Below are positions 16,489 through 25,547 of a DNA stretch of 55,409 nucleotides, in pieces. Each line of letters starts with the position of its first letter. The stretch's first letter is position 1. The stretch comes from Alphaproteobacteria bacterium. GTDB taxonomy: Bacteria > Myxococcota_A > UBA796 > GCA-2862545. The notes under the pieces are model-generated. The model was given only the letters and a program-made list of their open reading frames with translations, did not search any database and was not told the origin of the DNA. The position numbers and the translations under genes were made by a program. The stretch is from the NCBI GenBank assembly GCA_020632885.1, contig JACKEQ010000134.1:1-55409 (forward strand), given 5' to 3'.

Positions 16489-17316
16489 ATGGGGTTGGCG
16501 GGGCTGGCGGCTGAGACGCTGAAGGTGATCGAGGAGGGCGGCTACGACGGGCCCGCCGGCCGGGTGGATCTGCGCGCGGCGATCGACGCGGCCGTCGCCG
16601 GGACCACGCTGATCACGCCCGAGCGCGCGGCGGCCTTGGTGGCAGCGTGCTCTCCGGGCACCCACCCCACGACGATCGAGGTGACGTCGGAGGGCACGGC
16701 GGAGGCGGCGCACCGCCTGGTGGCCGGGGGTGAGCCGCGCGTGCTGGCGCTGAACTTCGCGTCCGCGCGCAACGTGGGTGGCGGCTTCCTCGGGGGCGCG
16801 CAGGCGCAGGAGGAGGAGCTCTGCCGCTGCTCGGCGCTGTACGCCTGCCTGTCGACGCAGCGCGCCTACTACGAGGCCAACCGCGCCCAGCGCAGCGCGA
16901 TCTACACCGACCACGCCATCCTCTCGCCCGACGTGCCCTTCTTCCGCGACGTCGATCGCAGCTTCGTCGCGCGGCCGTGGACGCTGACGGTGCTCACCTC
17001 CCCCGCCCCGAACACCGGCGCCGTCCTCGAGCACGACCCGTCCGCGGGGCCGGCCCTCGCGGCAGCCTTCGAACGACGGATCGCGCAGGTCCTCGCGATC
17101 GCGGCGGACGCCGGGCACGAGGTGCTGGTGCTCGGGGCCTGGGGCTGCGGCGCCTTCCAGGGCGATCCGGAGCTCGTGGCGCGGCTGTTCGCCGAAGCGC
17201 TCGCGGGGCCGTTCAGGGGCGTGTTCCGACGGGTGGTCTTCGGGGTCCTCGTGCGCTCGAAGCGGGACGAGCGGAACCTCGAGGCCTTCCGCCGCCACCT
17301 CGAGGTCAGCGCATGA
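16489..17316 (+). CDS. Bacterial-type poly(ADP-ribose) glycohydrolase (TIGR02452 family)
   Basis: A 275-residue macrodomain enzyme starting at ATG 16489 behind GGAGGTG. The PARG signature is intact: G97-G-G99 followed by Q107-E108-E109, where the glutamates hydrolyse the ribose-ribose bond of poly(ADP-ribose). LRCSALYACL-like residues (LCRCSALYACL) and the LVLGAWGCGAFQGDP motif near residues 211-225 complete the ADP-ribose pocket. It would remove ADP-ribose from protein or nucleic acid in the cytosol. No ADP-ribosyltransferase is visible in the window. Its 3' end overlaps the convergent zinc-ribbon membrane gene by 11 bases. Confidence 0.9.
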   Translation: MGLAGLAAETLKVIEEGGYDGPAGRVDLRAAIDAAVAGTTLITPERAAALVAACSPGTHPTTIEVTSEGTAEAAHRLVAGGEPRVLALNFASARNVGGGFLGGAQAQEEELCRCSALYACLSTQRAYYEANRAQRSAIYTDHAILSPDVPFFRDVDRSFVARPWTLTVLTSPAPNTGAVLEHDPSAGPALAAAFERRIAQVLAIAADAGHEVLVLGAWGCGAFQGDPELVARLFAEALAGPFRGVFRRVVFGVLVRSKRDERNLEAFRRHLEVSA

Positions 17317-18493
17317 CGACGAAGAGCCGGTGGTCGTCCTCGTCGAGCAGCGCCCGGGTGTAGTGGGTGGGGCGGTGCTCGAACGCCGTGCAAGGCTCGA
17401 TGCGCTGCTCCGCACCCTCGCCCTCCACGCCGAAGCAGAACGAGCGGCGGTGCTCGACGTCGTAGAGGCGGGGCTTCCCGTCGTCGATGTTGGAGTGCAG
17501 CCAGCCCCAGTCCGCCCAGCGGATGGCGACGTTCCGCTGGTAGTCGATGACGGCGTCGTCCCGATCGCGCCAGCGCAGCGCCTCGGCGCTCGGGCGAGCC
17601 TCGACAGGCGTCCGCCCGAGGTCGTAGCCCTGGAAGCTGGCCGTGTCGAAGCCGAAGCCCGGGGTGTAGCGACTCCACTGCTCGGGCGTGAACTGGACGA
17701 CGGCCTCGACGTACTCGCCGCCGCCCCGGTTCCGCCCGCTCCGGAACCCGCTGAACTCCACGTCGTCGGGAAGGTGGAACAGGTCGGTCACGATCCGCTC
17801 GTGGACGCCGTAGCCGCTCGGCCGAAAGCCCAGCATCACGATGATGAACACACCGGCCAGCCCCATCGGGACGAGCGGGTTGTCGAACCCGTAGCCCATC
17901 GGCACGCTGCCCATCGGAGCACGCTGGAAGGACAGCACCCGCTCCACGACCGACAGCGCGCTGTCGAGCCCGTCCGAGTGGTTCCAGTAGGTCGTGATGG
18001 AACCGTGGGGGCCCGCCAGATCGTAGGTCACCATCGTCCCGCCGCGCCGCGAGTGCGTCTCCCGCCGCAGGAGCCGCAGGTTCCGGGCCTCCTCCGGCGT
18101 CAGCGTCACCGCCTTGCTCAGCGTCGGCAGCGGGCCGTGGCTGATGTCGACGCCGCCCCTCGCCACGATCACGGTGGTGCGGTTCAGCACCGTGGCAGCC
18201 ATCCCGTAGGTCACGGGGGCGAGGAGCAGCGCCAGCGGCCAGCTGTACATGAAGTCGGTGATCAGGAGGTAGAGCGGCACGAGGGCCATGCCCGCGGAGA
18301 CGAGGAACCCGAGGCCGTTGAGGTCGCGCATCCACGGGAGCTCGACGATCACGCCGCCATCGAGCTGCTTGACGTGGACCCGCGACGACCCGACCACCGC
18401 GTTGGGATCGAGGGACATGCCGCAGTCCGGGCAGCGCTGCGTGCCCGCCTCCCCCATCCAACCGCACCCGTGACACACCACGCCGCACCTCAC
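17306..18493 (-). CDS. Zinc-ribbon multi-pass membrane protein of unknown function
   Basis: A 395-residue protein starting with GTG at 18493-18491. The N-terminus has a small zinc ribbon, C7-x2-C10-G-W and C21-x2-C24-G. Two close membrane segments follow (FLVSAGMALVPLYLLI and PLALLLAPVTYGMAATVL, roughly 63-105), with a third near LAGVFIIVMLGF (about 210-221). Between and after them are soluble stretches with PH-like alternating strands (TTVIVARGGVDISHGPL). The C-terminal ~150 residues are hydrophilic and rich in Trp, Arg and Asp. The ribbon may sense redox state or bind a partner on the cytosolic side. It lies 27 bases downstream of the thioredoxin gene, probably in the same operon. Confidence 0.75.
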   Translation of the reverse strand: MRCGVVCHGCGWMGEAGTQRCPDCGMSLDPNAVVGSSRVHVKQLDGGVIVELPWMRDLNGLGFLVSAGMALVPLYLLITDFMYSWPLALLLAPVTYGMAATVLNRTTVIVARGGVDISHGPLPTLSKAVTLTPEEARNLRLLRRETHSRRGGTMVTYDLAGPHGSITTYWNHSDGLDSALSVVERVLSFQRAPMGSVPMGYGFDNPLVPMGLAGVFIIVMLGFRPSGYGVHERIVTDLFHLPDDVEFSGFRSGRNRGGGEYVEAVVQFTPEQWSRYTPGFGFDTASFQGYDLGRTPVEARPSAEALRWRDRDDAVIDYQRNVAIRWADWGWLHSNIDDGKPRLYDVEHRRSFCFGVEGEGAEQRIEPCTAFEHRPTHYTRALLDEDDHRLFVVMR

Positions 18494-18520
18494 CCGGCGG
18501 CGTACGAACCGTAGGTCCGA

Positions 18521-18913
18521 CTATTGCGTGAAGGCGGCCTCGAGTCGCCCGCGGGGCACGGCGCCGAGCATCACGTCGACCACCTTCCCCTCCTTGACCA
18601 CCAGCGTCGTCGGCGTCGCCATCACGGACATGGCCATCGCCGTCTCGGGATCCTTGGAGACGTCCACGATGCGCACGGGGTGCGACTTCGCGAGCTCGTG
18701 GATCGTCGGCTCCATCGCGCGGCACGGTCCGCAGGTCGGGCTGTGGAACCACACGAGCGAGGTCTCGGCCCCCGCGGCGGTGAGGTGGCTCGCGTCCCTG
18801 CCCTTCGCGGCCTTGGCCTGGAACCCCATCCACACCTGCATCGCGGCGCCGGCCAGCAGCACCCCGACCACCCCCACCAGCACGAACGTCGCGGCGCTCA
18901 CGCTCACCTCCAC
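18521..18913 (-). CDS. Membrane-anchored thioredoxin-like protein
   Basis: A 130-residue protein with one N-terminal membrane segment (FVLVGVVGVLLAGAAMQVWM, about 10-29) and a thioredoxin domain. The active site is C61-G-P-C64, preceded by WFHSPT, and the cis-proline loop is MATPTTLVV. It should catalyse thiol-disulfide exchange on the outer face of the inner membrane. The start is uncertain: GTG 18913 gives this length, but GGAGGT overlaps its first codons and would better serve the in-frame GTG at 18901. It is transcribed toward the zinc-ribbon membrane gene, whose cysteines could be a target. Confidence 0.85.
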   Translation of the reverse strand: MEVSVSAATFVLVGVVGVLLAGAAMQVWMGFQAKAAKGRDASHLTAAGAETSLVWFHSPTCGPCRAMEPTIHELAKSHPVRIVDVSKDPETAMAMSVMATPTTLVVKEGKVVDVMLGAVPRGRLEAAFTQ

Positions 18914-18997
18914 CCTGGTGTTCCATCAACGGCCCGAAAGGTTTCACCCGAGACGAGATCGGCGCCCCGGCATACATCCGGAGCGGCTGGAGGTCAC

Positions 18998-19480
18998 TTG
19001 TCGCTGCTGTGGGTCGTGCTCCTGTGCTTCACGCCGACGCTGGAGCTGCGCGCGGGCATCCCCTACGCGCTGCTGGTCGAGCACTGGAACCCGTGGATGG
19101 GCGGGGCGGTCGGGATCGCGGCGAACACCGCGCTCGCGCCGGTGGTCTGGCTCTTCCTCGACAAGGTCATGCACCTCTTCCTGCACATCGAGCCCATCCG
19201 CAAGGTCTACGACTGGGCGGCCGCGCGCAGCGTCAACAAGCTCGAGCCGTACGTCCACAAGTACGGCGTGCTCGGCCTGGCCCTGTTCATCGGCGTCCCC
19301 TTCCCCGGGACGGGGGTGTACTCGGGCTGCCTCGCCGCCTGGATCCTGAAGTTCAAGTTTCGCGAGTACATGCTCGCGAGCTTCCTCGGCTGCGCCATCG
19401 CGGGCGTGCTGGTCACGCTGGCGGTCGCCTCGGGCAACGGCGCGTTCCACTTCCTCTACAAGGACATGGGCGCCTCGTAG
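18998..19480 (+). CDS. COG2426-type small integral membrane transporter
   Basis: A 160-residue hydrophobic protein of the length usual for COG2426, which is annotated as putative small multidrug export proteins. The start is probably TTG 18998, with GGAGGT immediately upstream (18989-18994). Segments include LLWVVLLCFTPTLELRAGIP, GIAANTALAPVVWLFL, the conserved glycine/proline stretch FIGVPFPGTGVYSGCLAAW, and FLGCAIAGVLVTLAVA. The substrate is unproven for the family. It diverges from the thioredoxin gene across about 85 bases and converges on the next gene with only three bases between stops. Confidence 0.85.
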   Translation: MSLLWVVLLCFTPTLELRAGIPYALLVEHWNPWMGGAVGIAANTALAPVVWLFLDKVMHLFLHIEPIRKVYDWAAARSVNKLEPYVHKYGVLGLALFIGVPFPGTGVYSGCLAAWILKFKFREYMLASFLGCAIAGVLVTLAVASGNGAFHFLYKDMGAS

Positions 19481-19483
19481 GCC

Positions 19484-20251
19484 TCAGATCCGCCGCTTCG
19501 ACCAGGTCAGCGCCTTGCTCCAGGCGAGGGTCGCGCGGGCACCCACCGGATCGATCCAGCTCAGGCGCAGCTCGGGGCCGCCCCAGCCGCCCGCGGGGAG
19601 CGCGAGCCGCGCGCCGACCCCGGGTCCGATGGCGTTGCCGGTGACGTACAGCCCACCCGTCCAGCGAGCGGCGTTCCAGTCCACGCCGAGCGTGCCGCCG
19701 ACCGGTGCCGTCGTCCCCGCGAGCCGCAGCCACGGCGTCGCCTCCGCGCCCGCCACCACCTGCACCCGCCGTCCGACCCCGCACTGACCACTCGCGGCCG
19801 GCGAGGCGCCCACCGTCGTCTCGGGGACGCCGAGGTGCTCCCAGGTCGTGGTCGGGAGGTAGAGCAGGCCGCTCGTGAAGCCCAGGCTCGCGGAGCACGC
19901 GCCCGCCGGGAGCGTCAGCCCCGACCGGGGCTCGGGCCGGTGCAGCGCCGTGGTCGCCACCGCCCCCTCGCCCTCAGCCGGCAGGACGCGGAGCTCGAAG
20001 CCCCCGTTCCGCCACGACCCCTCGTCCGTCGCGTGGACCTTCACCCACCAGCGCCCGACGTCGTCGTCGTCCAGGTCGGCGTCGATGGCGCCGTCCCCGC
20101 GCACGAAGAACCCGGGGGGTCCGCCGCGCGACGACCAGCGCATGTCGCGAGCGACGGCCCACTGGAGCCGACCGACGAACGTCTCACCCGCGACGACCTC
20201 GATCACGACGGGCTCGTCGCCCAGCACCACCTCGACGGCCACCTCTTCCAC
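19484..20251 (-). CDS. Uncharacterised beta-rich protein, possibly envelope
   Basis: About 255 residues if translation starts at the GTG at 20251-20249; the frame is open to 20404 but would then overlap the amidohydrolase 3' end with an Arg/Ser-rich sequence unlike protein. The N-terminal ~100 residues (VAVEVVLGDEPVVIEVVAGE, then DVGRWWVKVHATDEG) resemble an immunoglobulin-like or pre-peptidase domain. The second half alternates hydrophobic and small residues (WTGGLYVTGNAIGPGVGARL) and ends KALTWSKRRI, which would suit a small beta-barrel. No signal peptide is evident, so either the start is wrong or export is unusual. It follows the amidohydrolase gene after about 55 bases. Confidence 0.5.
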   Translation of the reverse strand: MEEVAVEVVLGDEPVVIEVVAGETFVGRLQWAVARDMRWSSRGGPPGFFVRGDGAIDADLDDDDVGRWWVKVHATDEGSWRNGGFELRVLPAEGEGAVATTALHRPEPRSGLTLPAGACSASLGFTSGLLYLPTTTWEHLGVPETTVGASPAASGQCGVGRRVQVVAGAEATPWLRLAGTTAPVGGTLGVDWNAARWTGGLYVTGNAIGPGVGARLALPAGGWGGPELRLSWIDPVGARATLAWSKALTWSKRRI

Positions 20252-20306
20252 ACGCCCTGCCTTCGCCGGCCCCGAGGACGGTGTACCCGCCCCCGGAGCC
20301 CGTTGG

Positions 20307-23300
20307 CTACGGGCAGGTCGGCAGGCCGAGATCCGACGCGTCGTCCGTCGTGCCGCCGACCCACTCGATCGTGGGGTCGAACACGTCGGAGCCGTTGCTG
20401 TCACCGGCGGTGACGGTGCAGAGGCGGCGGATGACCGCGTTCTGCGTCGACACCGCGCCGCTGCCCCACACCTGCTGCACGCCGATCTGGCCGATCACGT
20501 CGTACGTCGTGGCGCCGCAGACCAGGTCCACCGCGTCGTCGCCGTTGAAGGTCAGCGAGCCGCTGCTCACGTCGCAGGGCGCGCCGGTGATGAACGTCGC
20601 CGAGCTGTGGCAGACCAGGAACACGTCACCCGAGGCGAGCGTCGTCGAGCCGAGGGCGATCGTCGCCGACGGAGCGACCGCGCCGTTCGCGTACAGGTGG
20701 ACCGAGCAGCCCGTCAGGTCGATCGGGTTGGCGTCGATGTTCTTGATCTCGAGGTACTTGTTGTTCCCGCTGCTGCCCTCGAGGTACTCGCTGAAGAGCA
20801 GCCCGTTGCCGACGGGCACCGGGTCGACGATCACGTCGGCGGTGGCCTGGCTCCCGGGACGGGCGGCCGTGATCACCGAGGCGCCCTGGTTCGAGCCGGC
20901 GGTCACGTTGAAGTCCGCGTCCATCTGACCCGCGGGCACGAGCACGCCGGGCGGCACGCTGACGATGCCGTTGCTGGCGGTCAGGCCGACCGGGGTTCCG
21001 GTGCTGGCGGCCGGCAGATCGAGCAGGACCGTCATCGGCGCCACCGCGCTCGGCGGCATGTTCAGCGGGTCGGGCATCAGCGCGACGACCTGGCGCGGCG
21101 TGGTGTCGTCGTACACCCGGACGCTCGCCTGCACGTTCGAGGTGCCGAGCGTCGCGCGGATCACCGCGGGGTTGAGCGACTGGTTCACGCCGGTCAGCTC
21201 CACCGGCACCGTCTGCTGGCCGGTCGAGAACGTGACCGAGGGCGGGCAGGTGAGCACGTTGGCGGGGCCACAGGTCAGCGCGACGACCTCCTGCTGGCCG
21301 GCGGGACGCGTGAGCGACAGCGACAGCAGCGCGTTGGTCGTCTGGCCCGCCTCGAGGAAGACCTCCTCCGGGGTGAAGCCGAAGAGCGTGGCATCGCCCG
21401 AGAGCAGGTCGTTCGCGTCGCGCGGCTCGACCTTGGAGTTGTCGTTCGCGTACCGGAGCACGCCGAGGATCGACGAGAAGTTCTCGCTGACCGCCGGGAA
21501 CGGGGTCGCGAGGTACATGTAGTCGTTCACGATGAGCGAGCCGTCGACCTCGAACTCGTTCGTCGGCGCGGTGTCGCCGGGGCCGGGAGCGAGCTGGACG
21601 GCCGTGACGCTCACGTCGTCCGCCTGCACCACGACACCCTCGAGCTGCCAGGCGCGGGCGCCGCCCGTGGCGAGCTCGGCCGTGGTCCCCACCACCGGCG
21701 CCGGGTCGGCGTGGCCGGTGCTCTCGGTCGTGACGGACACCACGTCGGTGAGCTGCCACTGCGAGAAGAACTCGGTGGCCACGCCCTCGACGGTGATCAC
21801 GTCGCCGCGCTGCGGCTTCGGATCGACGGTCGGCATGTAGATCCACAGCCCGGAGTAGTCGACGCCGGCGTAGTTCGGCGCGGCCGTGTCGAGCTGGGCG
21901 AAGATGCCGCGGGTGTTCCCGCCGGTGACCACCAGGTGCTCGAGCACCAGCGGCGAGCCCGACGCGAGCAGGCCCTGCTTGAGGTCGTAGATCGAGCCCG
22001 GGCAGGCGCCGGTGGCCGACGGGTAGTCCGGGCACAGGTCGCAGGCGTCGCCGATGAGGTCGCCGTCCATGTCCTCCTGCAGCGGGTTCGCGTCGTCGGG
22101 GCAGTTGTCGTCGAGCCCGGGGTACCCGTCGCCGTCCGGGTCGCGCCAGGAGCAGCCACCGGCGTTCGTGGGGCAGCGGTCGCAGGCGTCACCGATCCCG
22201 TCCCCGTCGGCGTCGCCCTGGACGTACCCGTCGAGCGGCAGGCCCGGGTTGAACACGGTCGGGCAGTTGTCGTCCGGGTCGTCGATGCCGTCCCCGTCCA
22301 TGTCGGTGGTCGAGGAGGTCGGGTAGATGATGCCGTCGCCGTCCTCGTCCTGGCGCAGCGGGTCGCAGGTCGGCTCCCCAGCGGGCACGCCGCACATGGT
22401 CCAGTCGTAGGATCCGGCCGTGGCCGCCAGGATGGACGCGAGCGTCTGGGGCCCGTCCACGCAGACGACGTGGTCGGCGACGCAGTCCTCGAGGACCTCG
22501 CAGTCCGCGAACAGCGGCGCGGGGAGCAGGTCCTGGACGAGATCGGCGTCACCCGTCATGGGCAGGCTGCCGCGGAGCACGAGCTGCACGTCCGACAGGT
22601 CCGCGTCGATGACCGCGCGGTGGAGGTCGCGGCCGCGCTTGGCGAACACCGACACGTCCGCGACGAAGCCGGGGCGCAGGCGGCCGAGCTGACCGTCCGC
22701 TCCCATCGCCTCGCCGGCGTTGCGGGTCACCATCAGCCACAGATCGCGGTCCGAGAAGTACCCGCCGTAGTGGTCGGCGTTGAGCGAGTCGGCGCACTTG
22801 AGCTCGCGCAGCAGCGTGCCCGAGCCCGACGGCGTCCAGTCCGTGCCCAGCGCGATCGGCACGCCCATGTTGGCGTAGAGCACGACCTGCGCGGTCTCCC
22901 CGTACAGCGAGATGTTGGACCGCGGGGACCACACGAGCTGGGCCTTGCTGTCCGCGACCTCGGCCACGTCGTTGGCGTCGAGCCCGATGCCGTGGACGAT
23001 GGAGGTGTTGTCCTCGACGAGGTCCACCCCGGTCGGATCGAGGCCCGACAGGCAGCGGAACTCGTTCTCGGCCTCCTCGTCGATGCCCTCCGCGATGTGC
23101 GGGAGGTAGATCCGATCGTCGAGGACGAAGGTGCCGTCGGGGCGGTACGTCGAGCAGCCGCTGGTCGCCATCGTGCCGCTCGAGTCCCCGAGGGGGAAGG
23201 TCTCGTAGCCCACGTTCCAGGCGCCGAGGCCCTCGTTGTCCGCCGCGTCGTCGAGGTTGCGGAGGAGTCCGGGCGCGGTCGAGGAGCCGGCGATCGAGGT

Positions 23301-23942
23301 CGCGCCGCCGAGCAGCATCCGCAGCTCGCCGTAGAGCACGCCCTCGTCGGACCCGTCGGAGGAGTACGGGATGTCCGTGTGGCCGCGCAGGCCGAGCCGC
23401 CAGTCGTGGCGGTGGTCGAAGCGCTCCGTGCCCCAGTCACCCGGGTCGTCCACGTCGTAGCTCAGGTGGTCGTGCGAGTTGATCAGGCCGGGGCTGATCA
23501 CCGCGTCGGGGCAGCTCACGACCAGCGTCTGCGCCGGCGCCTGGCTGTCGCAGCCGCAGCCGACGCAGGTGATGACGCCGTTGTCCTCGCGCGTCATCAG
23601 CAGGTCGCCCGTCCGCCAGGAGGTCAGGTCGCCCAGCACGTCGCCCTTGATCATCAGGTGCGTGGCCGTGTTCGGGTTGCCGCTCACGACCGTGCAGACC
23701 TCGCCCGCGGGCGGGGCCGGCAGCGAGGCACCGCAGTCCACGATCTGGCTGGGATCGGCGTCCGCGTCGGTGTCGCTGTCCGTGTCCGCGTCGGTGTCGC
23801 TGTCCGTGTCCGCGTCGGTGTCGCTGTCCGTGTCGGTGTCGCTGTCCGTGTCGGCGTCGGCATCCGCCGTGAGCGTGTCCGTGTCGGGCTTGCGCCCGCA
23901 GGCGACCGAGATGAGCAGCGAAGCGAGGAACACCTTCCGCAT
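20307..23942 (-). CDS. Amidohydrolase / thrombospondin-3 repeat / lamin-tail-like lipoprotein
   Basis: A 1211-residue lipoprotein starting at ATG 23942-23940 behind GGAGGT; the open frame upstream is discarded. MRKVFLASLLISVACG gives the lipobox, followed by a D/T/S/A linker (about 19-66). An amidohydrolase domain follows (about 70-500): H157-D-H159 after PGLINS is the first metal site, SIVHGIGLDANDV and ALGTDWTPSGSG fit the later His and Asp ligands. Then come Ca-binding thrombospondin type-3 repeats (DEDGDGI, DMDGDGIDDPDDNCP, DADGDGIGDACD; about 540-640), a region typical of extracellular nuclease-like OB domains, Ig-like repeats, and a lamin-tail-like domain (LLFSEYLEGSSGNNKYLEI). It is expected at the cell surface; the substrate, perhaps a cyclic amide or aminated heterocycle, is unknown. 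Confidence 0.85.
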   Translation of the reverse strand: MRKVFLASLLISVACGRKPDTDTLTADADADTDSDTDTDSDTDADTDSDTDADTDSDTDADADPSQIVDCGASLPAPPAGEVCTVVSGNPNTATHLMIKGDVLGDLTSWRTGDLLMTREDNGVITCVGCGCDSQAPAQTLVVSCPDAVISPGLINSHDHLSYDVDDPGDWGTERFDHRHDWRLGLRGHTDIPYSSDGSDEGVLYGELRMLLGGATSIAGSSTAPGLLRNLDDAADNEGLGAWNVGYETFPLGDSSGTMATSGCSTYRPDGTFVLDDRIYLPHIAEGIDEEAENEFRCLSGLDPTGVDLVEDNTSIVHGIGLDANDVAEVADSKAQLVWSPRSNISLYGETAQVVLYANMGVPIALGTDWTPSGSGTLLRELKCADSLNADHYGGYFSDRDLWLMVTRNAGEAMGADGQLGRLRPGFVADVSVFAKRGRDLHRAVIDADLSDVQLVLRGSLPMTGDADLVQDLLPAPLFADCEVLEDCVADHVVCVDGPQTLASILAATAGSYDWTMCGVPAGEPTCDPLRQDEDGDGIIYPTSSTTDMDGDGIDDPDDNCPTVFNPGLPLDGYVQGDADGDGIGDACDRCPTNAGGCSWRDPDGDGYPGLDDNCPDDANPLQEDMDGDLIGDACDLCPDYPSATGACPGSIYDLKQGLLASGSPLVLEHLVVTGGNTRGIFAQLDTAAPNYAGVDYSGLWIYMPTVDPKPQRGDVITVEGVATEFFSQWQLTDVVSVTTESTGHADPAPVVGTTAELATGGARAWQLEGVVVQADDVSVTAVQLAPGPGDTAPTNEFEVDGSLIVNDYMYLATPFPAVSENFSSILGVLRYANDNSKVEPRDANDLLSGDATLFGFTPEEVFLEAGQTTNALLSLSLTRPAGQQEVVALTCGPANVLTCPPSVTFSTGQQTVPVELTGVNQSLNPAVIRATLGTSNVQASVRVYDDTTPRQVVALMPDPLNMPPSAVAPMTVLLDLPAASTGTPVGLTASNGIVSVPPGVLVPAGQMDADFNVTAGSNQGASVITAARPGSQATADVIVDPVPVGNGLLFSEYLEGSSGNNKYLEIKNIDANPIDLTGCSVHLYANGAVAPSATIALGSTTLASGDVFLVCHSSATFITGAPCDVSSGSLTFNGDDAVDLVCGATTYDVIGQIGVQQVWGSGAVSTQNAVIRRLCTVTAGDSNGSDVFDPTIEWVGGTTDDASDLGLPTCP
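23753..23885 (-). repeat. Low-complexity repeat encoding the DTDS/DTDA linker
   Basis: Near-perfect 24-base units (GTGTCGCTGTCCGTGTCCGC core) on the plus strand encode alternating Asp-Thr, Asp-Ser and Asp-Ala pairs on the minus strand, just after the lipobox of the amidohydrolase lipoprotein. The units are more homogeneous than in the array at 13966-14122, suggesting recent slippage expansion. Confidence 0.8.
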
Positions 23943-24076
23943 GAGACCTCCGGAGCCGCACCACATACCCCGACGGGAGCGCCGGGGTGTGACGATCCAG
24001 CGCCGATACCGCACGATGGCGTACCGAAAGGTCGTTCCACGGGATATCATCGAGGGACGCCGACCATGGACACGCC

Positions 24077-25546
24077 GTGAACCGCTCCTCTCGCCTGCTC
24101 TTCCTGCTGACCCCCTGGTGGGCCGTCTTCGGCTGCCCGGAGCCTCCGCTCGAGGGTTGCGGCGAGTTCGACCAGGTCTTCGCCTGGGAGGACGCGGACG
24201 GCGACGGCTTCGGCGCGCACGTCCCCATCGGCTGGCAGTGCGAGCTGCGGCAGGGGCAGTCCGCCAACGACGCCGACTGCGACGACACGCGGGACGACGT
24301 GTTCCCCAACGCCGAGGAGGGGTGCGACCTCGCGGACAACGACTGCGACGGCCTCATCGACGAGGAGACGCCGTACTCGCCCTGGTACCCGGACGAGGAC
24401 GGTGACGGCTTCGGCGACGGGCTGGCGCTGTTGCTCTCCTGCCAGCAGCCGGGCCCGCAGTACACCCGCGTCGCCGGCGACTGCGACGACACCCGCCCCG
24501 ACGTGAACCCCGAGGCGCCGGAGATCTGCAACGAGGGCGTGGACGACGACTGCGACGGGTTCGCGGACGACGCGGACGCCGGCGTGGACCCGGCGAGCCA
24601 GCCGCACTGGCACCGCGATCTCGACCGTGACGGGTATGGCGATCCCTACGCGTACCGGGCGGCCTGCGAGGGGCCACGGGGCTCGGTCCTCAACGACGCC
24701 GACTGTGACGACACGGATCCCGATCTGTCGCCCGACGGCAGCGAGGTGTGCGACCACATCGACAACGACTGCGACGGCCTCGTCGACGACGAGGATCCCG
24801 ACGTGGACCCGGCGGGCTTCCAGCTCGTGATCGCGGACTACGACCACGACAAGTTCGGGAACCCCGACGAGATGACGATGGGTTGCTGGAACCCGCCGTT
24901 CAACAATCGCCTCGACTGCGACGACCACGATCCGCTCGCGACGATCGAGCAGGACTGGTACCGCGACGACGACGGTGACCTGTCGGGCGCCGGGCCGTCG
25001 CAGGTGCACCAGTGCCTCAACCCGGGCGGAGGCCTCGCACCCGGGCTCAACGGCGTGGACTGCGCACCCAGCAACCCCGCGATCTACCCGGGTCAGCGCG
25101 AGGACTGCTTCGACGGCGTCGATCAGGACTGCGACAACGAGGTGGACTGCGCCGACTCCGAGTGCATCGGGGTCCCCGGCTGCACCCCCGCCTGCGCGGA
25201 TCAGGCGTGGGCGCCCGGAGGCCTGCCCGCCTCGCAGAACGGCACCACCATCGGTCAGGGCGACGACTTCATCTCGCCGTGCGGGTTCGCCAACGGCGCG
25301 CCGGACGTGTCCTTCTGGTTCACGCCGCCCCGCAGCGGCAACATGACCTTCGACACGCTCGGGTCGCCCTACGACACCGTGCTGTACGCGTACACCGACT
25401 GCGGCGGGCTGCTGCTCGGCTGCAACGACGACTTCGTGGGCCTGCAGTCCAGGATCTCGGTGAACGTGACCGCCGGCACGCCGATCCTCATCGTGGTCGA
25501 CGGGTACAGCAGCAGCCAGGGCCCGTTCACGCTGAACGCCCAGTAG
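24077..25546 (+). CDS. Secreted MopE-type Cys/Asp repeat protein with PPC-like C-terminus
   Basis: A 489-residue protein starting at GTG 24077; no other start fits the frame. The N-terminus MNRSSRLLFLLTPWWAVFGC looks like a lipoprotein signal with Cys at 20. It contains five MopE-type units (about 35-370), each with CDD and a DNDCDG-like core and spaced by calcium-binding-like DEDGDGFGD or DLDRDGYGD motifs. The C-terminal ~120 residues (from CADQAWAPGG, then PDVSFWFTPPRSGNMTFDT) form a beta-sandwich resembling bacterial pre-peptidase C-terminal domains. Metal or calcium binding at the surface is likely. It diverges from the amidohydrolase lipoprotein gene across 134 bases, which must hold both promoters. 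Confidence 0.8.
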   Translation: MNRSSRLLFLLTPWWAVFGCPEPPLEGCGEFDQVFAWEDADGDGFGAHVPIGWQCELRQGQSANDADCDDTRDDVFPNAEEGCDLADNDCDGLIDEETPYSPWYPDEDGDGFGDGLALLLSCQQPGPQYTRVAGDCDDTRPDVNPEAPEICNEGVDDDCDGFADDADAGVDPASQPHWHRDLDRDGYGDPYAYRAACEGPRGSVLNDADCDDTDPDLSPDGSEVCDHIDNDCDGLVDDEDPDVDPAGFQLVIADYDHDKFGNPDEMTMGCWNPPFNNRLDCDDHDPLATIEQDWYRDDDGDLSGAGPSQVHQCLNPGGGLAPGLNGVDCAPSNPAIYPGQREDCFDGVDQDCDNEVDCADSECIGVPGCTPACADQAWAPGGLPASQNGTTIGQGDDFISPCGFANGAPDVSFWFTPPRSGNMTFDTLGSPYDTVLYAYTDCGGLLLGCNDDFVGLQSRISVNVTAGTPILIVVDGYSSSQGPFTLNAQ

Positions 25547-25547
25547 C

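Noticed and set aside
20252..20404. N-terminal extension of the gene at 19484
   Set aside because: It would overlap the conserved end of the amidohydrolase protein and reads as Arg/Ser/Ala-rich non-protein sequence.
19875..24080. A 1401-residue plus-strand open frame
   Set aside because: It is antisense to the amidohydrolase lipoprotein, is Arg/Val/Gly-rich, and includes VRVGVAVRV tracts that are just the DTDA linker read backwards.
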